A stretch of 64,000 bases of DNA from Salinimicrobium profundisediminis (GTDB taxonomy: Bacteria > Bacteroidota > Bacteroidia > Flavobacteriales > Flavobacteriaceae): contig NZ_JAPJDA010000004.1 in the NCBI RefSeq assembly GCF_026241755.1, positions 62,001 to 126,000 of the forward strand, in the 5' to 3' direction. This document shows positions 1 to 9,324 of the stretch, in pieces. A program made the position numbers and the translations under genes. Numbering within the stretch: the stretch's first letter is position 1; each line of letters starts with the position of its first letter. The notes beneath the pieces were generated by a model that was given only the letters and a program-made list of their open reading frames with translations, did not search any database and was not told the origin of the DNA.

Positions 1-1787
1 CAATGAAAAATGATGAGACGGCGCTCCTTTCAGATTATGTTGCTGCCACACCTCACTATCTTGAAAGTTGGGGGGATGTAGAATTTACAACTCAAAAATT
101 TGGGTTGATGCAGCCAACTATCAGACCTCTTTTTGACACAAGTCAGTTCCAGGATGTGCTCCTAAGATGGACTGATAATAATATTTCATACGCAGATTAT
201 TTAAAACAGACCTGGGAAGGGGCTATGGGCGCCGGTTCCTGGATTGATGCGCTTCACGACGGAGTTTTTGAAGGGACTTCTCCTTTTACTACTGAAGTGG
301 GAGCCGATCAAACTGCAACTTCCGTTTCTTTTGACGAGAATGCAGCTGTTAGAAATCTTTCTGCCGCGCAGGGTGAAGGTCTTGAACTTGAACTTTACAC
401 ATCTGTGGCTTTAGGATCTGGAAACCAGGCTAACAACCCATGGTTGCAGGAATTGCCAGATCCAATTACAAGAGCTTCCTGGGATAACTATCTTAAAATT
501 TCGAAAGCCGATGCCGAAGAGCTTGGTCTTGAAAATGAACATGTATCTAATGGGGCGCTTAATGGAAGTTATGTAAACCTTAAGGTTGGAGATGCTGTGC
601 TTGAGAGAGTGCCTGTTTTCATTCAGCCGGGTCAGGCTAAGGGAGTTGTTTCTTTAGCGTTGGGTTATGGTAAAAAAGAAGGTGTTCAGAAGGAAATGCA
701 GGTTGGGGTGAATGCTTATCCTCTTTACCAGGATTTTAACGCTCACCAAAAAGTTGTTATAGAAAAAGCTGCAGGAGTGCATGAATTTGCGTGTTTGCAG
801 TTGCATACTACTCTTATGGGTAGGAATGATATTATAAAGGAAACTACGCTCGAGATCTTTAATACTAAAGATTCTCACGTGTGGAATAATATGCCCGAAG
901 TTTCTCTTAACCACGTAGAGACACCTGTTACATCACCAGATGTTGACCTTTGGGATGGTTTTGACCGCTCTGTAGGTCACCACTTTAAAATGTCTATAGA
1001 TCTTAATGCCTGTACAGGTTGTGGGGCATGTGTGATTGCATGTCACGCCGAGAATAACGTTCCTGTAGTTGGTAAAGAAGAGGTGAGAAAGTATCGTGAT
1101 ATGCACTGGTTGCGTATTGACCGTTACTATTCTTCTGAAGAGACTTTTGAGCAGGATATTGAGAAGAAGGAGAATATGAGCGGTTTGGGGGATTCCCTTT
1201 CTCAGTTTGGAGAAATGGAAATTGCTTCAGATAATCCACAGGTGGTTTTCCAGCCAATGTTATGTCAGCATTGTAACCATGCTCCCTGTGAAACTGTTTG
1301 TCCTGTTGCTGCTACTATGCACGGGCGCCAGGGGCAAAACCAGATGATCTATAATAGATGTGTGGGTACACGTTACTGTGCAAACAACTGTCCTTATAAA
1401 GTGAGAAGGTTCAACTGGTTCCTTTACAACAAGAATGACGAGTTTGATTACAACATGAACAACGACCTTGGTCGTATGGTGTTGAACCCAGACGTTACAG
1501 TACGTTCCAGAGGTGTTATGGAGAAATGTTCTTTCTGTATTCAGCGTACTCAAAAGACTATTCTTGATGCCAAGCGTGAAGGTAGGGCAATAGAGGATGG
1601 AGAATTCCAGACAGCCTGTTCTTCAGCTTGTGATAAAGGAGCTATTGTTTTTGGAGATGTGAATGACGAATCCAGCAAGATAGCAGCATTGAGTGAAGAT
1701 GACCGTATGTATCACGCGCTGGAATATGTAGGGACCAAACCTAATGTAATGTACCAGACAAAGGTTCGCAATACATCTGAAGCATAA
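1..1787 (+). CDS. actB: Alternative complex III iron-sulfur subunit ActB, 5'-truncated by window edge
   Basis: C-terminal part, 594 codons visible, of the ActB subunit of alternative complex III, the periplasm-facing Fe-S protein of a quinol:electron-acceptor oxidoreductase. The family is a fusion of a molybdopterin-oxidoreductase-like region, without the cofactor in characterised members, and a ferredoxin-like Fe-S region. Seen here are four cysteine groups in the order expected for one 3Fe-4S and three 4Fe-4S clusters: CTGCGACVIACH near visible residue 337, CQHCNHAPCETVCP near 421, CVGTRYCANNCP near 453, and CSFCIQ near 509 followed by CSSACDKG. The methionine at base 3 is internal, because family members have several hundred more residues upstream; the true start lies outside the window. 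The next gene, actC, starts 33 bases downstream, in the usual act order. Confidence 0.93.
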   Translation, partial: MKNDETALLSDYVAATPHYLESWGDVEFTTQKFGLMQPTIRPLFDTSQFQDVLLRWTDNNISYADYLKQTWEGAMGAGSWIDALHDGVFEGTSPFTTEVGADQTATSVSFDENAAVRNLSAAQGEGLELELYTSVALGSGNQANNPWLQELPDPITRASWDNYLKISKADAEELGLENEHVSNGALNGSYVNLKVGDAVLERVPVFIQPGQAKGVVSLALGYGKKEGVQKEMQVGVNAYPLYQDFNAHQKVVIEKAAGVHEFACLQLHTTLMGRNDIIKETTLEIFNTKDSHVWNNMPEVSLNHVETPVTSPDVDLWDGFDRSVGHHFKMSIDLNACTGCGACVIACHAENNVPVVGKEEVRKYRDMHWLRIDRYYSSEETFEQDIEKKENMSGLGDSLSQFGEMEIASDNPQVVFQPMLCQHCNHAPCETVCPVAATMHGRQGQNQMIYNRCVGTRYCANNCPYKVRRFNWFLYNKNDEFDYNMNNDLGRMVLNPDVTVRSRGVMEKCSFCIQRTQKTILDAKREGRAIEDGEFQTACSSACDKGAIVFGDVNDESSKIAALSEDDRMYHALEYVGTKPNVMYQTKVRNTSEA

Positions 1788-1820
1788 ATAAACAGTTAAA
1801 GAATTAATTATAAAAAGCAT

Positions 1821-3614
1821 ATGTCTCATTACGAAGCACCTATTCGAAAGCCTTTAGTACTTGGCGATAAGACCTATCATGATGTAACGGTCGATGTTGC
1901 TGCGCCTGTTGAAGGACGAGCTAACAAATCATGGTGGATAGTTTTCTCTATTGCACTTGTCGCTTTTCTATGGGGATTAGGTTGTATTATCTATACCGTT
2001 TCAACAGGAATTGGAACCTGGGGATTAAACAGGACCGTTGGTTGGGCCTGGGATATCACTAACTTTGTATGGTGGGTAGGTATTGGTCACGCCGGTACAC
2101 TTATTTCGGCGGTTCTATTACTTTTCCGTCAAAAATGGAGAATGGCAATTAACCGTTCTGCCGAAGCTATGACCATCTTCTCGGTAGTACAGGCAGGGTT
2201 GTTCCCTATCATTCACATGGGGCGCCCATGGCTTGCATATTGGGTACTTCCTATTCCAAACCAGTTTGGTTCTCTATGGGTAAACTTTAACTCACCGCTA
2301 CTTTGGGACGTTTTTGCAATCTCTACCTATCTTTCTGTATCGCTTGTTTTCTGGTGGACAGGATTGCTTCCAGATTTTGCAATGATTAGAGACAGGGCTG
2401 TAAAACCATTTCAGAAACATATCTACGGAATTTTAAGTTTTGGATGGAGTGGGCGTGCTAAAGACTGGCAGCGTTTTGAAGAAGTGTCGCTTGTTTTGGC
2501 AGGTTTGGCTACCCCTCTTGTACTTTCGGTGCATACCATCGTATCTTTTGACTTTGCTACATCGGTAATTCCGGGATGGCATACTACTATTTTCCCGCCT
2601 TACTTTGTTGCGGGTGCGATCTTCTCAGGTTTTGCAATGGTGAACACCTTGCTTATTATCATGAGAAAGGTTTCAAATCTTGAAGACTATATTACCATTC
2701 AGCACATAGAGCTTATGAACATCGTGATCATGATCACAGGTTCTATTGTTGGTGTTGCTTATATCACGGAATTATTTATGGCCTGGTACTCGGGTGTGGA
2801 ATACGAACAGTATGCTTTCCTTAACAGGGCTACAGGACCTTACTGGTGGGCTTACTGGTCTATGATGACCTGTAATGTGTTCTCGCCACAGTTCATGTGG
2901 TTCAAAAAATTACGTACCAGCATCATGTTCTCTTTCTTTATCTCTATTGTTGTAAACATCGGGATGTGGTTTGAACGTTTCGTAATTATTGTGACTTCAC
3001 TGCACAGAGATTACCTGCCTTCTTCCTGGACCATGTTCTCCCCAACTTTTGTAGATATTGGGATCTTTATTGGAACTATTGGATTCTTCTTCGTGTTGTT
3101 CCTGCTTTATGCCAGAACATTCCCTGTAATTGCACAGGCAGAGGTGAAGACAATTCTTAAAGCTTCGGGTGACCGTTATAAGAAATTAAGAGCCGAACAT
3201 GGAGATCATGTTGATCACGTAAACCCAAACCCTGTAGGAAAAGAGCCTGCTGTTAATAAAGCTGAAGGTTGGATAAAGAGAGGGGAATTTGAGGCAAAGC
3301 GGGAGCATGAACCAACTACCCATACTGAAGGACTAACAAATTCTGAAATCGATCGGGATAAAATTGACGAAATGTTACACAGAATTGGCATTTTTGACCC
3401 CGGAACAGAATCTGCCGATGACCTTCAAAAGCTAAACGGTGTAGGCCCGGTTATGGAACAGCGCTTACATCAGGTAGGGATATATACTTATGCACAGGTT
3501 AGTAATCTTTCCTTTGAAGATTATACCTTACTTGACAGGGTAATAGAGAACTTCCCTACTGCCGATAACAGAGGGGACTGGAACCAACAGGCAAACGAAC
3601 TAAAAAGTAAATAA
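1821..3614 (+). CDS. actC: Alternative complex III membrane subunit ActC (NrfD family) with C-terminal helix-hairpin-helix extension
   Basis: Integral membrane quinol-binding subunit of alternative complex III, NrfD/polysulfide-reductase family. Many hydrophobic segments lie between about residues 35 and 430, with typical NrfD stretches (GHAGTLISAVLLLFRQKWR near 90; IHMGRPW near 130). The N-terminus is hydrophilic (SHYEAPIRKPLV). The product is 597 residues, much longer than the membrane core needs. After a charged linker (about 440-525) comes a soluble tail, around 532-590, with a helix-hairpin-helix-like core, LQKLNGVGPVMEQRLHQVGI. That tail is not needed for quinol oxidation and its role is unknown. 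actD follows after 2 bases, so the genes are cotranscribed and probably translationally coupled. Confidence 0.93.
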   Translation: MSHYEAPIRKPLVLGDKTYHDVTVDVAAPVEGRANKSWWIVFSIALVAFLWGLGCIIYTVSTGIGTWGLNRTVGWAWDITNFVWWVGIGHAGTLISAVLLLFRQKWRMAINRSAEAMTIFSVVQAGLFPIIHMGRPWLAYWVLPIPNQFGSLWVNFNSPLLWDVFAISTYLSVSLVFWWTGLLPDFAMIRDRAVKPFQKHIYGILSFGWSGRAKDWQRFEEVSLVLAGLATPLVLSVHTIVSFDFATSVIPGWHTTIFPPYFVAGAIFSGFAMVNTLLIIMRKVSNLEDYITIQHIELMNIVIMITGSIVGVAYITELFMAWYSGVEYEQYAFLNRATGPYWWAYWSMMTCNVFSPQFMWFKKLRTSIMFSFFISIVVNIGMWFERFVIIVTSLHRDYLPSSWTMFSPTFVDIGIFIGTIGFFFVLFLLYARTFPVIAQAEVKTILKASGDRYKKLRAEHGDHVDHVNPNPVGKEPAVNKAEGWIKRGEFEAKREHEPTTHTEGLTNSEIDRDKIDEMLHRIGIFDPGTESADDLQKLNGVGPVMEQRLHQVGIYTYAQVSNLSFEDYTLLDRVIENFPTADNRGDWNQQANELKSK

Positions 3615-3616
3615 GA

Positions 3617-4144
3617 ATGGCATCTAAAGTTATACACGCTCTTTATACAGATGACGACTTGCTTTTACAGGCTGTAAGGCAAGTAAGGGAGGCTCGCTAC
3701 AGCATTGGGCAAATCTATACGCCTTTTCCGGTTCACGGGCTAGATAAAGCGATGGGGTTGGCGCCAACCAGACTGGCAATTACTGCCTTTCTTTATGGGA
3801 TCATTGGATTGTCTGTAGCAGCAGCTATGATGAATTTCATCATGATTGAAGACTGGCCAATGGATATTGGAGGAAAGCCGAGTTTCAGCTTTATTCAAAA
3901 TATGCCTTCTTTTGTTCCTATTATGTTTGAATTAACAGTGTTTTTTGCTGCCCACCTTATGGTGTTTACCTTCTTTATGAGAAGTAAACTGTGGCCATTC
4001 AAGAAAGCAGAGAACCCTGATAGTAGAACCACCGATGATCATTTCCTTATGGAAGTTGTAGTTGGGAGCCATGATGCAGAGGAGCTAACCGGATTTTTGT
4101 TCAACACCGGTGCTTCTGAAATTAAACTAATAGATAAGAAATAA
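3617..4144 (+). CDS. actD: Alternative complex III subunit ActD (DUF3341)
   Basis: Small membrane subunit of alternative complex III, 175 residues, DUF3341 family. A soluble N-terminal part (VIHALYTDDDLLLQAVRQVREARY, a ferredoxin-like fold in this family) is followed by two transmembrane helices (about 55-80 and 98-123) and a soluble end. The family signature, a short IYTPFPVHGLDKAMGL segment just before the first helix, is clear. It lies 2 bases after actC and 5 bases before actE. In solved complexes ActD packs beside ActC. Nothing is unusual in length or composition. Confidence 0.92.
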   Translation: MASKVIHALYTDDDLLLQAVRQVREARYSIGQIYTPFPVHGLDKAMGLAPTRLAITAFLYGIIGLSVAAAMMNFIMIEDWPMDIGGKPSFSFIQNMPSFVPIMFELTVFFAAHLMVFTFFMRSKLWPFKKAENPDSRTTDDHFLMEVVVGSHDAEELTGFLFNTGASEIKLIDKK

Positions 4145-4149
4145 ACCCA

Positions 4150-4836
4150 ATGAAAAGTTTATTTAAAAGATCCATATTTTTCATTTTAGCGGTAACGGTG
4201 GTTTCCTGTGTAGAGAACTCTAAACCCAATTACCAGTATATGCCAAATATGTACGAGACTGTAAGCTATGAACCATATGGAGCTTACGAAGTTTTTGTTA
4301 ATGAACAGGAGGCGAAACTTCCCGTAGAGGGGACGGTATCAAGAGGGTGGAAACCTTACGAATATGAGAATTCTCCCGAAGGTTATGCTACTGCCAAAAC
4401 CGAATTGGAAAATCCGCTGCCATACACCGAAGATAATCTTGCTGCAGGAAAAGCCCTATATACTATTTATTGTGCAGTTTGTCATGGTGATAAGGGAGAT
4501 GGAAAAGGTATACTTGTACAGCGTGAGAAATTCCTTGGTATCCCTAATTATTCCGATGTGGGGAGAGCCATTACAGAAGGTAGTGTATACCACGTGCAAT
4601 ATTACGGGCTTAACGCCATGGGGTCGTATGCCTCACAAACTTCTATTGAAGAGCGCTGGTTGATCACTCATTATGTTATGAAGCTTAAGAATGATCTTGA
4701 AGGAGGGCCTGAAAGAGCGTTTGAAGCTGCACCCGGAACTGAGCCTGAGGAGAATCTTATGCCGCCTGTAAATGCCGAGCAGACTATGGAGGTTAAGCAG
4801 AACGAAGCCGAAGGAGAACCAATTGACGAAAACTAA
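4150..4836 (+). CDS. actE: Alternative complex III monoheme cytochrome c lipoprotein ActE
   Basis: Monoheme cytochrome c subunit, 228 residues, that takes electrons from the complex towards the terminal oxidase. The signal segment (KRSIFFILAVTVVSC) ends in a lipobox with the acylated cysteine near residue 20, so this is a periplasm-facing lipoprotein. One class-I heme site, CAVCHG, is at residues 108-113, and a likely axial methionine lies in NAMGSYAS near 157. The C-terminal 40 residues are acidic and proline-rich and probably disordered. The gene sits between actD and actF in the standard order. The oxidase subunit II downstream has no cytochrome domain, which fits ActE being the direct donor (inference). 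Confidence 0.93.
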   Translation: MKSLFKRSIFFILAVTVVSCVENSKPNYQYMPNMYETVSYEPYGAYEVFVNEQEAKLPVEGTVSRGWKPYEYENSPEGYATAKTELENPLPYTEDNLAAGKALYTIYCAVCHGDKGDGKGILVQREKFLGIPNYSDVGRAITEGSVYHVQYYGLNAMGSYASQTSIEERWLITHYVMKLKNDLEGGPERAFEAAPGTEPEENLMPPVNAEQTMEVKQNEAEGEPIDEN

Positions 4837-4863
4837 GAATAACAGCATTAGATATTATACAAT

Positions 4864-6255
4864 ATGTACACGCTATCCAGTAAATTAAAATTATTTTCCA
4901 TTATCCTCATGGTTGTTGGTCTCTTAGGCCTTGTCTACGGATTCTTTGCCGTTCCTTCTACTATTGAAGATGTGAGGGAGCTTGTAGCACATGATGGTCA
5001 TGGAGAAGTGGTTGAAATGCCTTTAACCGGGCAAACTGAAGATGAGTTGGAAGATGATGCCAGAGGGTTTGACTATGTGCCTTCTGAACATAAAGTAGAA
5101 ACCGATCGTACAGATGAAGAGGTACACAAAATGGCCGAAGATGCCGAGTTAGTGCACCTGGAGCATATTCTACATCAGCTTCAGAACAAGCCCTGGGCAG
5201 CGTTATACGTGGCTGCTTTCTTCTTCTTTATGATAGCACTTGGGGTACTCGCGTTTTACGCAGTACAATTTGCAGCCCAGGCAGGATGGTCTCCTGTACT
5301 TTTCAGAGTAATGGAAGGGATCACTGCATATTTGCTACCTGGTGGGGTTATTATGTTCATTTTACTGGCGCTTTCATCTTTTCATTTTAACCATTTGTTT
5401 ATATGGATGGATCCGGAAGTTGTTGCACACGATGAGATTATTCAGAATAAACAATCCTATCTTAATGTTCCGTTTTTCCTGATAAGAGCTTTAATTTATA
5501 TTGGAGGGTGGGTATTGTTTAGACATCTTCTAACCAGAAATTCAAGAAAACAGGACGAGGCTACAGGTATTACCTGGTATAAAAAGAACTTTAAATTGGC
5601 TGCCGGATTCCTTGTATTCTTTATTGTTACAGAATCAATGATGTCATGGGACTGGATTATGAGTTTAGATCCACACTGGTTTAGTACCCTTTTTGGATGG
5701 TATGTTTTCTCCAGTATGTTTGTTTCGGGAATTACCGTGATCGCTTTGGTTACTATTTACCTTAAATCACGCAACTATTTGCCATTCGTTAATGACAGCC
5801 ACATTCATGACCTGGCCAAATTCATGTTCGGGATCAGTATTTTCTGGACTTACCTTTGGTTCTCACAGTTCTTGCTTATCTGGTATTCTAACATTCCGGA
5901 AGAGGTTACCTATTACGTGGCGCGTATAGAAGATTACGGATTGGTGTTTTTTGGTATGGTAGTATTAAACTTCCTGTTTCCTTTGCTCTTGCTTATGAAC
6001 AGCGATTTCAAAAGAGTGAACTGGTTTGTGGTAATGACAGGAATAATTATCTTACTGGGTCATTACCTGGATATCTTTGTGATGGTAATGCCTGCAACCG
6101 TGGGAGAATCATGGTTCATTGGTATTCCTGAGCTTAGTTCCCTGGCATTTTTTGGAGGATTATTTATTTTTGTGGTATTTAGCGCTCTAACAAAAGCACC
6201 ACTGCTTGCAAAGGGCAATCCTTTCATCAAGGAGAGTGAGCATTATCATTATTAA
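4864..6255 (+). CDS. actF: Alternative complex III quinol-binding membrane subunit ActF
   Basis: Second NrfD-like membrane subunit of alternative complex III, 463 residues. One N-terminal helix (about 8-30) is followed by a long acidic, histidine-containing loop (about 35-105). A series of roughly nine hydrophobic segments then runs to residue 455, with the conserved SMMSWDWIMSLDPHWFSTLFGWY stretch near 260 (shown in part: MSWDWIMSLDPHW). The loop between helices 1 and 2 is the most variable part of the family. It follows actE by 27 bases and precedes coxB by 26 bases, linking the complex and the oxidase in one operon. Confidence 0.92.
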   Translation: MYTLSSKLKLFSIILMVVGLLGLVYGFFAVPSTIEDVRELVAHDGHGEVVEMPLTGQTEDELEDDARGFDYVPSEHKVETDRTDEEVHKMAEDAELVHLEHILHQLQNKPWAALYVAAFFFFMIALGVLAFYAVQFAAQAGWSPVLFRVMEGITAYLLPGGVIMFILLALSSFHFNHLFIWMDPEVVAHDEIIQNKQSYLNVPFFLIRALIYIGGWVLFRHLLTRNSRKQDEATGITWYKKNFKLAAGFLVFFIVTESMMSWDWIMSLDPHWFSTLFGWYVFSSMFVSGITVIALVTIYLKSRNYLPFVNDSHIHDLAKFMFGISIFWTYLWFSQFLLIWYSNIPEEVTYYVARIEDYGLVFFGMVVLNFLFPLLLLMNSDFKRVNWFVVMTGIIILLGHYLDIFVMVMPATVGESWFIGIPELSSLAFFGGLFIFVVFSALTKAPLLAKGNPFIKESEHYHY

Positions 6256-6281
6256 AAGATTGTTAAAAGAGAAACTATAAA

Positions 6282-7409
6282 ATGACAGTATTTTTAATCA
6301 TAATAGTAGTAGCATTATTTGCGATAACTATCTGGCAACTTTCCAGGATCTTCCAATTGTCGAGGAATACTAATTCTATCGATTCATCAGAGATCGCAAG
6401 TGATAAGGATAACAGAACACAGGGTAACCTTATGCTTGCCTTTGGTATCGCATTTTATCTTTTTATGCTTTATAACTTCTGGAACTTTAGCGACAGGGCT
6501 TTACCTGCAGCTTCTTCAGAACATGGAGCAGATTATGATAACCTGTTGTTGATCACCATGGCTGTGATCATGTTCGTACAGGTTATCACCCAGGGTCTTC
6601 TTCACTATTTTGCCTTTAAATACAAAGGTAAGAAAGGACAGAAGGCACTTTTCTTTGCCGATAACGATAAACTGGAATTTGTATGGACTATTATCCCGGT
6701 AATCGTATTGGCCGGTTTGATTATCTACGGATTATTTACCTGGAGTGATATTATGGATGTGGATGAAGAAGATGATCCTATCGTAATTGAACTTTACGCC
6801 AAGCAGTTTAGCTGGCAGGCACGTTACGCCGGGCAGGATAATGTACTTGGTAAAGCAAATGTTCGCTTTATTGAAGGGGCTAACACTATGGGGGTTGACG
6901 AAAGTGATCCATATGCTATGGATGATGTTATCACTGCAGAGATCCACCTTCCGGTAAACAGGCCTGTGCTTTTTAAAATGAGATCTCAGGATGTATTGCA
7001 CTCTGCTTACTTCCCTCACTTTAGAGCCCAAATGAACGTAGTGCCGGGTATGATCACTCAGTTTTCGTTTACACCAACTGTAACGACCGATGAGATCAAT
7101 GAAACCGAATATATGAGAGACAAGGTCGCTTATATTAACGAGATCAGGAGGGAGAAAAGCGCCGAGCTGGCTGCATTGGGTGAAGAGCCTTTAAGCGATT
7201 ATGATCAATTTGAATATTACCTCTTGTGTAATAAGATTTGTGGTGTGGCACACTACAACATGCAAATGAAAGTAGTTGTAGAAACTGAAGAAGAATTCAA
7301 TACCTGGATGGCAGAACAAAAGAAATATTCTGAAACCATGGAAGCTGCAACTGCAGGCAGGCAGGTTGAAAAGAATAGTGGGAGCGAACTTGCACAGGTA
7401 GAAAATTAA
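6282..7409 (+). CDS. coxB: Cytochrome c oxidase subunit II
   Basis: Subunit II of a heme-copper oxidase, 375 residues, carrying the CuA electron-entry site. Membrane helices are near residues 2-22, 50-70, 82-105 and 128-150, followed by a periplasmic cupredoxin domain. The CuA ligands are complete: a histidine near residue 240 (LHSAYFPHFRAQM) and C316-x3-C320-x3-H324-x2-M327 in CNKICGVAHYNM. No heme-binding CxxCH is present, so it is not a caa3 fusion; ActE or another soluble cytochrome must deliver the electrons. An insertion of about 35 residues, rich in Glu and Arg, sits between the first ligand and the cysteines. It is the sixth gene of the run that starts with actB. Confidence 0.95.
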   Translation: MTVFLIIIVVALFAITIWQLSRIFQLSRNTNSIDSSEIASDKDNRTQGNLMLAFGIAFYLFMLYNFWNFSDRALPAASSEHGADYDNLLLITMAVIMFVQVITQGLLHYFAFKYKGKKGQKALFFADNDKLEFVWTIIPVIVLAGLIIYGLFTWSDIMDVDEEDDPIVIELYAKQFSWQARYAGQDNVLGKANVRFIEGANTMGVDESDPYAMDDVITAEIHLPVNRPVLFKMRSQDVLHSAYFPHFRAQMNVVPGMITQFSFTPTVTTDEINETEYMRDKVAYINEIRREKSAELAALGEEPLSDYDQFEYYLLCNKICGVAHYNMQMKVVVETEEEFNTWMAEQKKYSETMEAATAGRQVEKNSGSELAQVEN

Positions 7410-7430
7410 TTAAGTTAAGAATAAAGAAAT

Positions 7431-9248
7431 ATGTCAGCAGTAGGACAAGTACCGGTTAATGAACACGCTCATGATGATCATCACCATGAGGGTAATTTCT
7501 TTACGAAATATATATTCAGCATGGATCATAAGGTTATTGCAAAGCAATACCTTTTCACTGCGCTTTTTATGGGGATTATTGGAATTGCAATGTCCATCTT
7601 CTTCCGTATGCAGCTTGCATGGCCGGCTGAATCATTTAAAATATTTGAGATCTTTCTGGGCAAATGGGCTCCAGATGGTGTTATGAGTCAGGAGATCTAT
7701 CTTGCACTTGTAACTATCCACGGTACCATCATGGTATTCTTTGTACTTACACAGGGGCTTAGTGGAACTTTTAGTAACCTGTTGATCCCGCTTCAAATTG
7801 GAGCCCGTGATATGGCTTCAGGATTTATGAACATGCTGTCTTACTGGCTGTTCTTTCTTTCCTGTATTATCATGCTTAGCTCTTTGTTTATTGAATCGGG
7901 CCCTGCTTCAGCCGGGTGGACAATTTATCCGCCGCTAAGTGCATTGCCGCAAGCTATTGGTGGTTCTGGTCTTGGTATGACGCTGTGGTTAATATCTATG
8001 GCAATTTTCATCGCTTCATCTCTTTTAGGTTCACTAAATTATATTGTTACAGTCATTAACCTTAGAACTAAGGGAATGTCTATGACACGTTTGCCTTTAA
8101 CTATTTGGGCGCTTTTTGTTACTGCTATTATTGGAGTAGTTTCTTTCCCGGTGCTGTTATCGGCAGCTTTGATGCTTATTATGGATAGGAGCTTCGGAAC
8201 TTCTTTCTTCCTTAGTGATATTTACATTGGAGGAGAAGTGCTGCACTACCAGGGTGGTTCGCCTATTCTTTTTGAACACCTTTTCTGGTTCCTTGGGCAC
8301 CCTGAAGTATATATTGTTATTCTTCCTGCCATGGGTATCGCTTCAGAGATCCTGGCAACCAACTCCAGAAAACCCATTTTTGGATACCGTGCAATGATCG
8401 CGTCTATTTTGGGTATTGCCTTTCTTTCAACAATCGTTTGGGGGCACCACATGTTCGTATCGGGTATGAACCCGTTCCTTGGTTCGGTGTTTACCTTTAC
8501 AACTTTATTGATCGCAATTCCTTCCGCAGTAAAAGCCTTTAACTGGATCACCACGATCTGGAAAGGGAACCTGCAAATGAACCCTTCAATGCTGTTCTCT
8601 ATTGGTTTCGTTTCTACCTTCATTACAGGAGGTCTAACCGGGATCGTTCTTGGAGATAGTACTCTTGATATTAACGTGCACGATACTTACTTCGTTGTGG
8701 CTCACTTCCACCTGGTGATGGGTATTTCTGCCCTCTACGGAATGTTCGCAGGTATCTACCACTGGTTCCCAAAAATGTTTGGGCGTATGATGAACAAGAA
8801 CCTCGGGTACATCCATTTCTGGATCACTATTATAGGGGCTTATGGGGTATTCTTCCCAATGCACTTTGTAGGTATGGCAGGTCTACCACGTAGATATTAT
8901 GACAACACTGCTTTCCCATACTTTGATGACCTTTTAGAGGTGAATGTATTGATCACTGTGTTCGCTATAGTAACTGCACTGGTACAGTTGGTATTCCTTT
9001 ACAACTTTATCCATTCTATAGTTGCCGGGAAAAAAGCTACTGCCAACCCATGGAATTCCAATTCACTTGAGTGGACTACTCCTGTTGAACCTATCCACGG
9101 AAACTGGCCTGGTGAGATTCCACACGTTTACCGTTGGGCTTACGATTACAGTAAAACAAATGAAAATGGTGAGTATGTGATTGCAGGGCAGGACTTTGCC
9201 CCACAAAACGTACCGCTTCAAAAAGGGGAAGAAGAGCTTAATCATTAA
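7431..9248 (+). CDS. coxA: Cytochrome c oxidase subunit I
   Basis: Catalytic subunit I, 605 residues, with about twelve transmembrane helices carrying the low-spin heme and the heme-copper centre. Visible motifs are GHPEVY near residue 289 (His for CuB and the cross-linked Tyr), WGHHMFVSGMNP near 336 (two CuB histidines), and HDTYFVVAHFHLVMG near 416-430 (the heme ligands). The N-terminus has a histidine-rich stretch (HAHDDHHHEGNF, residues 12-23) before the first helix, often seen in Bacteroidota. It is the last gene of the operon and is followed by a strong terminator at 9271. The subunit III and IV genes are about 23 kb downstream. Confidence 0.96.
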   Translation: MSAVGQVPVNEHAHDDHHHEGNFFTKYIFSMDHKVIAKQYLFTALFMGIIGIAMSIFFRMQLAWPAESFKIFEIFLGKWAPDGVMSQEIYLALVTIHGTIMVFFVLTQGLSGTFSNLLIPLQIGARDMASGFMNMLSYWLFFLSCIIMLSSLFIESGPASAGWTIYPPLSALPQAIGGSGLGMTLWLISMAIFIASSLLGSLNYIVTVINLRTKGMSMTRLPLTIWALFVTAIIGVVSFPVLLSAALMLIMDRSFGTSFFLSDIYIGGEVLHYQGGSPILFEHLFWFLGHPEVYIVILPAMGIASEILATNSRKPIFGYRAMIASILGIAFLSTIVWGHHMFVSGMNPFLGSVFTFTTLLIAIPSAVKAFNWITTIWKGNLQMNPSMLFSIGFVSTFITGGLTGIVLGDSTLDINVHDTYFVVAHFHLVMGISALYGMFAGIYHWFPKMFGRMMNKNLGYIHFWITIIGAYGVFFPMHFVGMAGLPRRYYDNTAFPYFDDLLEVNVLITVFAIVTALVQLVFLYNFIHSIVAGKKATANPWNSNSLEWTTPVEPIHGNWPGEIPHVYRWAYDYSKTNENGEYVIAGQDFAPQNVPLQKGEEELNH

Positions 9249-9270
9249 GCTTTCCCTTCTTTAATACTAC

Positions 9271-9305
9271 AAAGCCTTTTCATCTAATGAAAAGGCTTTT
9301 TCTTT
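9271..9305 (+). terminator. Rho-independent terminator after the act-cox operon
   Basis: A perfect 13-bp stem (AAAGCCTTTTCAT at 9271-9283 and its complement at 9287-9299) with a CTA loop, followed by a T-rich tail. It ends the act-cox transcript. The tail runs directly into the promoter box of ruvB. Confidence 0.88.
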
Positions 9306-9313
9306 TATCTTTG
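9306..9313 (+). promoter_or_regulatory. Bacteroidota -7 promoter box (TATCTTTG) for ruvB
   Basis: TATCTTTG matches the Bacteroidota sigma-A -7 consensus TAnnTTTG. It begins in the tail of the preceding terminator and ends 11 bases before the ruvB start, so the ruvB mRNA should have a very short or no leader. Confidence 0.65.
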
Positions 9314-9324
9314 TTCCAAACCTG

